Notes under the pieces: generated by a model
The model's input: the letters and a program-made list of their open reading frames with translations, nothing else
The model's database searches: none
Told to the model about the DNA's origin: nothing
In this document: positions 35,116-44,224 of the stretch, piece after piece
Numbering within the stretch: the first letter of the stretch is position 1
Layout: every line of letters starts with the position of its first letter
Made by a program: the position numbers and the translations under genes
Origin: Butyrivibrio sp.
GTDB taxonomy: Bacteria; Bacillota_A; Clostridia; Lachnospirales; Lachnospiraceae
Reading direction: 5' to 3'
Assembly (NCBI RefSeq): GCF_024699075.1
Contig: NZ_JAILQF010000075.1
Coordinates: forward strand, 1-52,622
Length of the DNA: 52,622 nucleotides

Positions 35116-36789
35116 ATGAACAGTGACAGAGTTTTAAGAGGATTGCAGCAGGCACCTCACAGAAGTTTGTTTAATGCACTTGGCTTTACAGAAGAGGAAC
35201 GCAGAAAGCCACTTATTGGTATTGTATGTTCACAAAGTGATATCATTCCGGGACACATGGAACTTCAGAGAATTGCTGAAGCTGTCAAGCTCGGTGTAGC
35301 AGAAGCTGGTGGTATGCCTGTAGTAGTTCCTGCGATCGCTGTATGCGATGGTATTGCAATGGGACACATCGGAATGAAGTATTCTCTTGTTACAAGAGAT
35401 CTTATAGCAGACTCTACAGAGTGTCTGTGTAAGGCTCATGGCTTTGATGCTATGGTAATGATCCCTAACTGTGATAAGAACGTACCTGGCCTTTTGATGG
35501 CTGCAGCACGTTGCAATATTCCTACAATCTTTGTTTCAGGCGGACCTATGCTTGCCGGACATGTTGACGGACGTAAGAGATCACTTTCTTCCATGTTCGA
35601 AGCAGTTGGTGAGGTTACTGCCGGCAAGATCAGTAATGAAAAGCTTCTTGAATATGAAGAGAAGGTTTGTCCTACATGCGGAAGCTGTTCTGGTATGTAC
35701 ACAGCTAACTCAATGAACTGTGTAACCGAAGCTATCGGAATGGGACTTAGAGGTAACGGAACTATTCCTGCAGTATATTCTGCAAGAATCCGTCTTGCCA
35801 AGAAGGCCGGATACAAGATCATGGAGCTTTTGGACAAAGATATTAAGCCAAGAGATATCATGACTAAGGCTGCATTCGAGAATGCACTTGCAATGGATAT
35901 GGCACTTGGATGCTCTACTAATACAATGCTTCATATTCCTGCGATTGCTCATGAAGCTGGTGTTGAGATCGATATGGAATATGCTAATGAGATCTCAGAC
36001 AGAACTCCTAACCTGTGTCACCTTGCACCTGCAGGTCCTACATATATGGAAGACCTTAACGAAGCAGGCGGTGTATATGCTGTTATGAAGGAACTTACCA
36101 AGAAGAATCTTCTTCATACAGACCTTATCACATGTACAGGTAAGACAGTTGCAGAGAACCTTGAGGGCGTTGAGAATCTTAATCCTGAAGTTATAAGACC
36201 TATCGAGAATCCTTATCTTCCAAATGGTGGTATTGCTGTACTTAAAGGAAATCTTGCACCTGATACAGGAATCGTTAAGAGATCAGCAGTTGCTCCTGAA
36301 ATGATGGTTCATGAAGGACCTGCACGAGTATTCGACTGCGAAGAAGATGCAATATCTGCAATTCTTGGCGGCAAGATCGTAGATGGTGACGTAGTAGTTA
36401 TCAGATATGAAGGACCTAAGGGCGGACCTGGAATGAGAGAGATGCTCAATCCTACATCTGCTATTGCTGGTATGGGCCTTGGCTCAACTGTTGCGCTTAT
36501 CACAGATGGAAGATTCTCAGGAGCAAGCCGTGGAGCATCAATTGGACATGTATCACCGGAAGCAGCAGTAGGCGGACCTATCGCTCTTGTAGAAGAAGGA
36601 GATATAATCTCAATTGATATCAACAATAACTCTCTTAACATGAAAGTATCTGATGAAGAGCTTGCTAGAAGAAAAGCAGCCTGGAAGCCAAGAAAACCTA
36701 AGATCACAGATGGCTATCTTGCACGTTATCAAAAGCTTGTAACAAGTGGTAACACAGGAGCTATCCTTAAGGTTCCGGATATAGACTGA
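35116..36789 (+). CDS. ilvD: Dihydroxy-acid dehydratase
   Basis: 557 residues; iron-sulfur enzyme giving 2-oxo acids for valine and isoleucine. Cluster cysteines are visible in [16 protein letters not shown] and [18 protein letters not shown], and [20 protein letters not shown] is the C-terminal signature. GGAGAG lies before the ATG at 35116, which sits at the normal N-terminus ([18 protein letters not shown]). The frame open upstream from 35014 overlaps the membrane gene and is a shadow. Confidence 0.97.
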   Translation: MNSDRVLRGLQQAPHRSLFNALGFTEEERRKPLIGIVCSQSDIIPGHMELQRIAEAVKLGVAEAGGMPVVVPAIAVCDGIAMGHIGMKYSLVTRDLIADSTECLCKAHGFDAMVMIPNCDKNVPGLLMAAARCNIPTIFVSGGPMLAGHVDGRKRSLSSMFEAVGEVTAGKISNEKLLEYEEKVCPTCGSCSGMYTANSMNCVTEAIGMGLRGNGTIPAVYSARIRLAKKAGYKIMELLDKDIKPRDIMTKAAFENALAMDMALGCSTNTMLHIPAIAHEAGVEIDMEYANEISDRTPNLCHLAPAGPTYMEDLNEAGGVYAVMKELTKKNLLHTDLITCTGKTVAENLEGVENLNPEVIRPIENPYLPNGGIAVLKGNLAPDTGIVKRSAVAPEMMVHEGPARVFDCEEDAISAILGGKIVDGDVVVIRYEGPKGGPGMREMLNPTSAIAGMGLGSTVALITDGRFSGASRGASIGHVSPEAAVGGPIALVEEGDIISIDINNNSLNMKVSDEELARRKAAWKPRKPKITDGYLARYQKLVTSGNTGAILKVPDID

Positions 36790-36801
36790 TATAAGAGTCA
36801 T

Positions 36802-36842
36802 AAGACATGAGAGCGTACATACTTTTATGTACGCCATGTCTT
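36802..36842 (+). terminator. 17-bp bulged hairpin between ilvD and ilvB
   Basis: AAGACATG (36802-36809) pairs with CATGTCTT (36835-36842), and GCGTACATA (36813-36821) with TATGTACGC (36826-36834); 3-nt bulge, CTTT loop. There is no T-run beyond TTTG, so it may be a weak terminator, a processing site or a stabilising element rather than a full stop. Confidence 0.55.
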
Positions 36843-36911
36843 TGCATCTATATTAAAAGTATTAAAATTATATTTATTACATACATATTTTGCTATAAGG
36901 AGTACATTATA

Positions 36912-38585
36912 ATGGTCTTAAATGGTGCAGAAATCGTTCTTAAATGTCTGAAGGAGCAGGGCGTTGATACAATATTCGGATACCCGGGCGGAACGATTCT
37001 TAATATTTACGACGAGCTTTATAAGCATTCAGATGAATTCAATCATATCCTTACAAGCCATGAGCAGGGTGCTGCACATGCTGCTGATGGATATGCAAGA
37101 TCAACAGGTAAAGTAGGTGTCTGCATGGCAACATCAGGCCCCGGATCAACAAACCTTGTTACAGGTATAGCTACAGCATATATGGATAGTGTCCCTATGG
37201 TCGCTATCACATGTAATGTTAATCTTCCTGCACTTGGTAAGGATTCTTTCCAGGAAGTTGATATTAATGGTATTACAATGCCTATTACCAAGCATGGATT
37301 CATTGTAAAGGATGTTAAGAATCTTGCTGACACTTTAAGGAGAGCATTTGAGATTGCAAGATCCGGACGTCCCGGACCTGTTGTAGTTGATATCACAAAG
37401 GATGTTACAGCTGCAAAATGCGATTATACACCGGCTCAGATTTCTGATCCTAAAGAGAAGAAGAAATATACCAAGGAAGAAATAGAGAAAGTTGCTGCAA
37501 TGATAGCAAAGTCTAAGAGACCTTTTATCTATGTGGGCGGCGGCGCAGTTATTTCAGGAGCTTACAAGGAAGTCAGAAAGCTTGCTAAGACTATTCAGGC
37601 TCCAGTATGTGATACTCTTATGGGTAAGGGCGCATTTGATGGTACAGATGAGCTCTATACCGGAATGATAGGTATGCATGGAACCAAGACATCCAATTAT
37701 GGAGTTAGTAAGTGCGACCTTCTTCTTACCTGTGGTGCAAGATTTTCTGATCGTGTTATTGGTAATCCCAAAGCTTTTGCCAAGGGTGCAAGGATCGTTC
37801 AGTTTGATATTGATGCAGCAGAAATTAATAAGAACATCAAGACAGATGCATCTATAGTAGGAGACCTTAAAGAAATCCTTACTGATCTTCTTAAGGTTAT
37901 TAGCCCTATGAAGCATGATGAGTGGATCTCTGAGATCAAAGAGATGGAAAAAGAGTTCCCGCTCTCTTATGATAAGAGTAAACTTACATGTCCTTATGTT
38001 ATAGAAGAACTTGATAAGATCACAAAAGGCAATGCAATAATCACAACAGACGTAGGCCAGCATCAGATGTGGGCAGCTCAGTATTATAAGTACAGAAATC
38101 CAAGGACCTTCCTTTCAAGCGGCGGCCTTGGAACCATGGGATATGGTCTTGGCGCTGTAATAGGTGCGCAGATGGGCAATCCTGATAAGATCTGTGTCAA
38201 TGTTGCAGGCGACGGATGCTTCAGAATGAACATGAATGAACTTGCAACTGCAAGCAGATACAATATTCCTATCATTGAGATAATCGTTAATAACGAAGTA
38301 CTTGGAATGGTACGTCAGTGGCAGAATCTATTCTATGGACAGCGTTATTCGCAGACAGTTCTTACTGATAAGGTTGATTATTGCAAGGTCGCAGAAGGAC
38401 TTGGATGTAAGGCTATCCGTGTTACCAAGAAGTCAGAGGTTGCAGCAGCTCTTAAGGAAGCAATAAATACCAAGGGACCTGTTGTCATCGATATGGTAAT
38501 TGAAAAGGATGATAAGGTATATCCTATGGTTCCTGCAGGAAAGCCTCTTACAGAAGTTTTTGATGCAAGTGATGTAGAAGAATAA
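36912..38585 (+). CDS. ilvB: Acetolactate synthase, large (catalytic) subunit
   Basis: 557 residues; thiamine-diphosphate enzyme condensing pyruvate to acetolactate (valine, leucine) or with 2-oxobutyrate (isoleucine). Key pieces: FGYPGGTILNIYDEL, catalytic Glu in TSHEQGAAHAADGYARSTG, and the ThDP-Mg motif GDGCFRMNMNELATA ending in NN. AAGGAG lies 8 nt before ATG 36912; the open frame upstream to 36807 crosses the hairpin and is not coding. No regulatory subunit gene (ilvN/ilvH) follows, so it must be elsewhere or absent. Confidence 0.96.
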   Translation: MVLNGAEIVLKCLKEQGVDTIFGYPGGTILNIYDELYKHSDEFNHILTSHEQGAAHAADGYARSTGKVGVCMATSGPGSTNLVTGIATAYMDSVPMVAITCNVNLPALGKDSFQEVDINGITMPITKHGFIVKDVKNLADTLRRAFEIARSGRPGPVVVDITKDVTAAKCDYTPAQISDPKEKKKYTKEEIEKVAAMIAKSKRPFIYVGGGAVISGAYKEVRKLAKTIQAPVCDTLMGKGAFDGTDELYTGMIGMHGTKTSNYGVSKCDLLLTCGARFSDRVIGNPKAFAKGARIVQFDIDAAEINKNIKTDASIVGDLKEILTDLLKVISPMKHDEWISEIKEMEKEFPLSYDKSKLTCPYVIEELDKITKGNAIITTDVGQHQMWAAQYYKYRNPRTFLSSGGLGTMGYGLGAVIGAQMGNPDKICVNVAGDGCFRMNMNELATASRYNIPIIEIIVNNEVLGMVRQWQNLFYGQRYSQTVLTDKVDYCKVAEGLGCKAIRVTKKSEVAAALKEAINTKGPVVIDMVIEKDDKVYPMVPAGKPLTEVFDASDVEE

Positions 38586-38639
38586 AAATAGTATTGCGTT
38601 AATATTGAAGCGATATTTAAAAAAATACAAGCAAATTTT

Positions 38640-38656
38640 TATAATTGTGGTATCAT
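38640..38656 (+). promoter_or_regulatory. Promoter elements just upstream of the L,D-transpeptidase start
   Basis: TATAAT at 38640-38645 and an extended -10 TGG-TATCAT at 38648-38656 lie 7 to 23 nt before the ATG at 38663; the -35 region is weak. Either would give an almost leaderless or leaderless mRNA. Confidence 0.4.
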
Positions 38657-38662
38657 GAGTAT

Positions 38663-40162
38663 ATGAAAACAATTATTAAATGGCTTAGTGGTATATTTAT
38701 AGTGATCGTGATAATGACGGCTTTGGCGTATATGGCGCTGGCAGTCTATTATCACGACCATTTTGTTTTTGGGACATGGGCAAGAGGACATTATATAACA
38801 GGACTTAGTGTTAGTCAGGCAGCAGAACTTCTTAATGAAGAATATGAGACAGCTGATCTTACTGTTAAAGACAAGGAAGGCAAGAAATATGAAATAAATG
38901 CAGAGGATATTGGAGTTAAAGCTGACTTTACAGCATCTCTTCAAACTGCATTTGATCGTCAGAATGTCGTATCCTGGATCGTAAATACGATTAGTGGCAA
39001 GGAACTTACCATGGTCCCTGAAATAACTTATGATGAAGATGCTCTTGAAAAGGCAGTTTCACTCTGGCCTTTATTTGATCTCAAAGAAGAAGACAGAACT
39101 ATAGAAATAGTAAACGTGGCATATGAAGGTTATCAGCTAATAGATACTATGGATGATGTACCTGTCTATGATGAGATCTTAAAGCAGGTTGATATTGCTG
39201 TAAGAAGCGGCGTGGGAGAACTTGATCTTGAAAACTTTGATTCCTGCTATAAGGATCTTGAACTTACTGACAAGATGGAGTCTGTAAAGAAAACTTATGA
39301 AAAGATAAGTAAGCTCCAGGATACAGGAATTGTCTATAAGTTTGGAAGTCAGGAGATAGAGTTTGATGGCTCTTTTATCAGTGATGCTATTGTGACTGAA
39401 GAACAGCTTGAGGATATGTCATCACAAAAGACAAGGAAAAGTGAACCGGGAAGTGGCGAATTTATTTCCGGAGGAGAGGAAGTATCTTTTCCCAAAAGTT
39501 ATTCTATAGAAAATGGATTCATAGTCGACTATGCAGGCAATCTTATACTTAGCGAATCAGCTTTGTATGAGAGCATGCAGGAGCTGTGCGGTCAGTACGA
39601 TACAGTTGGTGCTGCCAGATCATTTATTTCAAATGATGGAGATACTATAAAAGTTAATGGCGGTACCTATGGCAATAAAATAGATAATGACAAGGAATTT
39701 GAATATCTTATAAGTTCTATATTAAGCGGAACTAAAGAAACTCATGAGCCTTTTTATGAGCAGCTTGCAGCAGAGCAGGGAACTGATGATATTGGAGATA
39801 CATATGTGGAAATAAGTATTGATGATCAGCACCTTTACTATTACAAGGACGGCGAGCTTGTGCTTGACTGCGATATAGTAACAGGCAATGTGAAACTGGG
39901 AAGAGATACACCAACAGGTGTATACTATGTCTATGGCAAGGCCAAAAACAGGTATTTAAGGGGAAGGGGCTATGTGTCATTTGTAAAGTTCTGGATGCCT
40001 GTATATAAGGGCGTCGGAATACATGATGCCAGCTGGCGCGATGAGTTTGGAGGAGATATATATACTGATTCAGGGTCACACGGATGCATAAATCTTCCGT
40101 CCGATAAGGCTGAGGAGCTTTACGGATATGTCGAAGTTGGTACCCCTGTTGTGATATACTGA
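38663..40162 (+). CDS. L,D-transpeptidase with N-terminal PG-binding-type domains
   Basis: 499 residues. An N-terminal signal anchor (about 4-30, IIKWLSGIFIVIVIMTALAY), a long extracytoplasmic region of the PG_binding_4 kind (GLSVSQAAELLNEEY at about 52-66 and a second GGTYGNKIDNDKEFEYLI at about 334-351), then a YkuD domain (about 378-499). The catalytic motif is complete: GIHDASWRDEFGG, then SGSHGCINLP with the nucleophilic Cys. It would form 3-3 cross-links or attach proteins to peptidoglycan. ATG 38663 lacks a ribosome site; TTG 38645 is a poorer alternative. Confidence 0.88.
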   Translation: MKTIIKWLSGIFIVIVIMTALAYMALAVYYHDHFVFGTWARGHYITGLSVSQAAELLNEEYETADLTVKDKEGKKYEINAEDIGVKADFTASLQTAFDRQNVVSWIVNTISGKELTMVPEITYDEDALEKAVSLWPLFDLKEEDRTIEIVNVAYEGYQLIDTMDDVPVYDEILKQVDIAVRSGVGELDLENFDSCYKDLELTDKMESVKKTYEKISKLQDTGIVYKFGSQEIEFDGSFISDAIVTEEQLEDMSSQKTRKSEPGSGEFISGGEEVSFPKSYSIENGFIVDYAGNLILSESALYESMQELCGQYDTVGAARSFISNDGDTIKVNGGTYGNKIDNDKEFEYLISSILSGTKETHEPFYEQLAAEQGTDDIGDTYVEISIDDQHLYYYKDGELVLDCDIVTGNVKLGRDTPTGVYYVYGKAKNRYLRGRGYVSFVKFWMPVYKGVGIHDASWRDEFGGDIYTDSGSHGCINLPSDKAEELYGYVEVGTPVVIY

Positions 40163-40231
40163 GCATATATAAATGGGGTAAGCGAAAGGGTGTTACAATA
40201 AATATATTATTTTCGCTTATCGGGAGTGATT

Positions 40232-41314
40232 ATGGGAAGTTCAACAGAGGAATACTCACGTATTCCTATTCTTATACCGGCCTACAGACCGGACAACAGC
40301 CTTTTAAGACTAATCAGAGAACTTGATAGCATGAAGCTTCGCCAGATCGTTGTTGTAGACGATGGAAGCGGAGCTGAATTTGCGCGCATTTTTGACCAGA
40401 TCAGCAATGAATATGGATGTAAAGTTGTGCACCATAGTGTCAATCTTGGCAAGGGACGTGCGATAAAAACAGGATTTAATTATATCCTATGCCATTATAA
40501 GGATGCGATCGGATGCGTTACGACAGATTGTAACGGAAGTTTTAAATCTGAAGATATAAGGAAGGTTGTTGACAGCCTTATTGATGATCAGAGTAAGCTG
40601 ATCATGGGACGAAGAGTTCTTGAGGGTGCCAGGGATTATACCGGCAAAGCTGTAACGGGATATAAGGTCCTTCAGCTATCTTTTAAATATCTTGTTGGAA
40701 TAGAGATACATGATCCGCAGTGCGTTTTAAAAGGTATACCAATTTCATACATGAAAAAGCTGATGACTATCTGGGGTGAGGGTTATGAATTTGACACCAA
40801 GATGATCACAAGCTGCAAGAAATTCCAGGTTGGAGTAAGAGAAGTACAATTATGTACGGAATATGAAAAGAGAAGAAACGTATATAAATACCGTACTATC
40901 AAGGACAACATACCTATTTATCTGACCTTTGTGTCTTATATCTTTACTTCGATAATTGCTACCATAGTCGATCTGTTTTTGTTTCAGATGCTTAAGGGTA
41001 TGTTCAATAATGTAAGGATCCTTGATGATACGGCTATGTATATTCCTATCGCAACCGGACTTGCAAGAACGGTATCTGCTTTTGTCAATTACAGACTCAA
41101 TTTAAGACTTGTATTTAGAAGTAAGAAAGATTCTATAAAAACGCTGCGTAAATGGGTACTGCTTGTTATAGTGCAGGCTATTTTAAGTGCTACGGCTGTT
41201 ACGATCATTCATATGCTCCTTCCATGGTCAGAAGAAGTACTTATAAAAGTGCCGGTTGACTTTGTATTGTTTTTCCTTAGTTATTATGTGGCTAAAGAAA
41301 AAGTATACGGATAA
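40232..41314 (+). CDS. GT2 glycosyltransferase fused to a GtrA-like membrane domain
   Basis: 360 residues. The first about 220 are a DPM1-type GT2 domain: IPILIPAYRPDNSLLRLI, IVVVDDGSG, HHSVNLGKGRAIKTGFNY. The metal motif usually reading D-x-D is here TTDCNGSF (D-C-N), and the EFDTKMI segment is in the usual place. Residues about 225-360 hold four hydrophobic segments with RTVSAFVNYRLNLRLVF, typical of GtrA. Such pairs make a polyprenyl-phosphate sugar and flip it for wall or surface glycosylation. ATG 40232 is chosen for CGGGAG 5 nt upstream; GTG 40226 is the alternative. It follows the L,D-transpeptidase by 69 nt. Confidence 0.85.
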   Translation: MGSSTEEYSRIPILIPAYRPDNSLLRLIRELDSMKLRQIVVVDDGSGAEFARIFDQISNEYGCKVVHHSVNLGKGRAIKTGFNYILCHYKDAIGCVTTDCNGSFKSEDIRKVVDSLIDDQSKLIMGRRVLEGARDYTGKAVTGYKVLQLSFKYLVGIEIHDPQCVLKGIPISYMKKLMTIWGEGYEFDTKMITSCKKFQVGVREVQLCTEYEKRRNVYKYRTIKDNIPIYLTFVSYIFTSIIATIVDLFLFQMLKGMFNNVRILDDTAMYIPIATGLARTVSAFVNYRLNLRLVFRSKKDSIKTLRKWVLLVIVQAILSATAVTIIHMLLPWSEEVLIKVPVDFVLFFLSYYVAKEKVYG

Positions 41315-41366
41315 AAAATACAGATGCAGGGATGTTAAAGCAGTAAGTGCAAGATGCTAAGTTATG

Positions 41367-41479
41367 TGGTACAATACATAGAAAGTACATCCATGTACTT
41401 TTAAACATGTACCAAATCAGATGTTTCGAATTAGTAAAGGTTTTTCTACGGAGCTTACATGATTTCATGTTTTTGCTCC
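41367..41479 (+). promoter_or_regulatory. Promoter and structured leader of the GlgB-like gene
   Basis: An extended -10, TGG-TACAAT at 41367-41375, predicts a start near 41382 and a leader of about 209 nt. A first hairpin (41382-41389 with 41394-41401) lies at the very 5' end. A nested one follows: GGAGC 41450-41454 with GCTCC 41475-41479, enclosing ACATG/CATGT. The remainder to 41590 has smaller ACCC/GGGT pairing and the ribosome site. Confidence 0.45.
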
Positions 41480-41590
41480 AGACCCAAAGAGGGTGTGGGG
41501 AGTCTTATATAATATTTCTCTTATCCTGAAAAGGGTCATAAAGTTACATTCAGCACCAAAAATTAAAGAAGTTGAAACGGAGGGACCCAC

Positions 41591-44200
41591 GTGAGCAACA
41601 GACTTTATAAGTTGATGAACTGGCCGGAGATTGAAGAGATCATCTATTCAGACGGACATGATCCGCACAGAATTCTTGGAGCACATAAGGTTGGTAATCA
41701 GATACTGATCCAGACATTTCGTCCTGATTATGCAGAGATAAAGGTTGTATCTTCTGATGGCAAGACCTACAAAATGGACCTTGAGGATGATGCTGGATTC
41801 TATGCAGCACTTCTGCCATATAAGGCTAATTTCTCTTATCACTACATATTGGTGGATCAAAGCGGTAAGGAATATGTATCACATGATCCATATATTTATG
41901 AACCCGTCATTACAAGAGAAGACTGTATCAAGTTCTCAAGCGGAATGCATGACACCATTTATGAGAAGCTTGGTGCTCATTTTATGACACGTGACGGAGT
42001 AGAAGGTGTTAACTTTGCTGTATGGGCACCTGATTCAGCAAGAGTATCTGTTATCGGTGATTTTAACAACTGGGATGGCCGTATACATCAGATGCGCAGA
42101 GTTGATGATTGTGGTATATATGAACTCTTTATTCCTGATGTTGTTGAAGGTCAGGAGTACCAGTTTGAATGTAAGACAAGAGGCGGAGAGATTTTCCTTC
42201 GTCCTGATCCTTACGGAACAAGGACTAAAGACTATAAGGGTGAGGTATCAGTTGTAGCAGCACCTGCATCCTATAAGTGGAATGATAAGGCATGGATGAC
42301 CCAGCGAAAGAGTTATGATAAGGCAGGAAGCGCTCTTTCAATAAGTGAGCTTTCTCTTGATGGATTTGCTCAGACTGCTTTTGAAGATAATGAAGAAGTA
42401 ACCTATGCAGCTCTTGCACAGCGTGTGATCCATTATGTTAAAGCTAATGGCTTTAATGCAATTGAGCTTCTTCCTGTATGTGAGCACGATGAAGTTCACA
42501 AATTTGATGTTAACAGCTTCTACGCTATTAAAGGAGAATATGGCTCAGCTTCAGATTTCATGGGATTTATTGATGCATGCCACAATGAAGGTATTCGCGT
42601 TATCCTTGACTGGACAGCAACTTATTTTCCTAAGAGAGATTATGGTCTTTCATATTTTGATGGTCATGCTCTGTATGAATATGAAGATCCGGGTAAGGGC
42701 ATACAGCCTGGAACACAGCGTCTTATATTCGACTATGGACGCAAGCAGGTAACCAATTTCCTATATGCTAATGCTTTATACCTTTTGAAGAATTTTCATA
42801 TAGATGGTTTACGCATAACAGATATATCCAAGGTACTCTATCTTGACTATGACAGAAAGCCGGGCGAATGGACACCTAATATCTATGGCGGCTATGAGAA
42901 CCTTGAGGCTGTGGAGTTTATGCGTGAACTTACACAGAAGATCAATCAGCTTGATCAGGGAATCCTTCTTATCACCAAAGAAACAGCTTGCTGGCCTCAT
43001 CTTACTGATACAGTTGAAGAGGGCGGACTTGGATTTGACTATAAGTGGAATAATGGCTGGTCACATGACTGCCTTGAATATATGAAGTATGATCCTTTGT
43101 TCAGAGGTCAGCATCATAATGAGCTTACTTTCTCTATGATGTATTCATATACAGAGAAATTCATCCTTGCTCTGTCACATGAAGACGTTGGCGGATATCC
43201 TATGCTTAAGGAGATGATGCCGGGAGATGATGATCAGAAGGAAGCTAACGTAAGACTTACACTTGCATATATGATGGTCCATCCTGGTAAAAAGATGCTC
43301 TATCATGGCAGAAATGCTGTGTCCATGGAGCGTGGTCTTCAGATGGAGAACTTTATATATAAGCTTAACATGATGTATTTTGATCATCCTGCACTTTATG
43401 AACTTGATGATGTTACAGACGGTTTTGAGTGGATCAACTCAATGGCAGCTGATCAGTGTATGCTTGCATTTGTCAGAAAGAGCAGCAAGGATGAGGAAGA
43501 ACTTCTTGTTGTCATGAACATGGCTGGTGTTGAAAGAGAGTTCAGAGTTGGTGTTAACCATGATGGACGTTATGAAGAAATCTTTAACACAGATTGCAGA
43601 GACTTTGGCGGAAGCGGCATAATTAATGACAGAAAAATAGAAGCAGAGCTCTTTGAAGCTGATGGTCGCAGATATAGTGTACCTGTAAAGCTTGCTCCTC
43701 TATCTCTTGCTGTATTTACCTATATTCCTTATACTGATAAGGAAAAGAAAATCAGAAAGATAAGAGAAGAAGCTCACGAGAAGAAGCTCGAAGAGCAGGA
43801 GAAGAGCCGTTCAATGCTTCTTAGTAAGCATGAGAAGGAAGAAGCCAAGATGCTTGCTGAGCTTAAAGAAAAATATGAAAAAGAGCTTGCGCAGCAGCAG
43901 AAGGCAATCGAAGAAAAGTATGACAAGATCGAAGAAGAAAGAATCTTTGCCATAGTTTCAGATGCTGCTATTGAAAAGCTTTCAGAGACAACTGATGGTG
44001 TAAGGACTACAAAGAAACCTTCAAAGGCTTCTTCAAAGAAGAGTACCATTACAAAGTTCCCTGAAGGAAAAGAAGTAAAGAAGACTACTAAAAAGAAGAC
44101 AACAACTAAAAAAGCTACAACTAGTAAGGCTTCTTCTTCAAAATCAAAGACTACAAAGAAAAAGTCTTCAGGGGATAATACAGGTAAAGATAAGACCTGA
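41591..44200 (+). CDS. GlgB-like (GH13 branching enzyme) protein, probably catalytically inactive, with basic tail
   Basis: 869 residues. N1 beta domain (about 1-110, WPEIEEIIYSDGHDPHRILG), CBM48 (about 133-230, GVNFAVWAPDSARVSVIGDF), GH13 barrel (about 245-640), C-terminal beta domain (to about 715), coiled coil (about 718-790), and a Lys/Thr/Ser-rich tail (about 800-869). The barrel aligns throughout with 1,4-alpha-glucan branching enzymes (YLDYDRKPGEWTPNIYGGYE, LIFDYGRKQV), but the catalytic sites differ: nucleophile position is Thr410 (GLRITD for GLRVDA), acid/base is Lys463 (TKETACWP for AEESTAWP), HDE is His530-Glu531-Asp532, and HFP is YFP (345). GTG start with GGAGGG upstream. mscS follows 24 nt on. 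Confidence 0.85.
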   Translation: MSNRLYKLMNWPEIEEIIYSDGHDPHRILGAHKVGNQILIQTFRPDYAEIKVVSSDGKTYKMDLEDDAGFYAALLPYKANFSYHYILVDQSGKEYVSHDPYIYEPVITREDCIKFSSGMHDTIYEKLGAHFMTRDGVEGVNFAVWAPDSARVSVIGDFNNWDGRIHQMRRVDDCGIYELFIPDVVEGQEYQFECKTRGGEIFLRPDPYGTRTKDYKGEVSVVAAPASYKWNDKAWMTQRKSYDKAGSALSISELSLDGFAQTAFEDNEEVTYAALAQRVIHYVKANGFNAIELLPVCEHDEVHKFDVNSFYAIKGEYGSASDFMGFIDACHNEGIRVILDWTATYFPKRDYGLSYFDGHALYEYEDPGKGIQPGTQRLIFDYGRKQVTNFLYANALYLLKNFHIDGLRITDISKVLYLDYDRKPGEWTPNIYGGYENLEAVEFMRELTQKINQLDQGILLITKETACWPHLTDTVEEGGLGFDYKWNNGWSHDCLEYMKYDPLFRGQHHNELTFSMMYSYTEKFILALSHEDVGGYPMLKEMMPGDDDQKEANVRLTLAYMMVHPGKKMLYHGRNAVSMERGLQMENFIYKLNMMYFDHPALYELDDVTDGFEWINSMAADQCMLAFVRKSSKDEEELLVVMNMAGVEREFRVGVNHDGRYEEIFNTDCRDFGGSGIINDRKIEAELFEADGRRYSVPVKLAPLSLAVFTYIPYTDKEKKIRKIREEAHEKKLEEQEKSRSMLLSKHEKEEAKMLAELKEKYEKELAQQQKAIEEKYDKIEEERIFAIVSDAAIEKLSETTDGVRTTKKPSKASSKKSTITKFPEGKEVKKTTKKKTTTKKATTSKASSSKSKTTKKKSSGDNTGKDKT

Positions 44201-44224
44201 TAGTTTTAGAGGAAATATTTTTAT

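Noticed and set aside
41591..44200. GlgB-like gene as a pseudogene or sequencing error
   Set aside because: The frame is open for 869 codons, the catalytic segments are in register with homologues on both sides, and each of four separate sites is changed by substitution rather than by frameshift.
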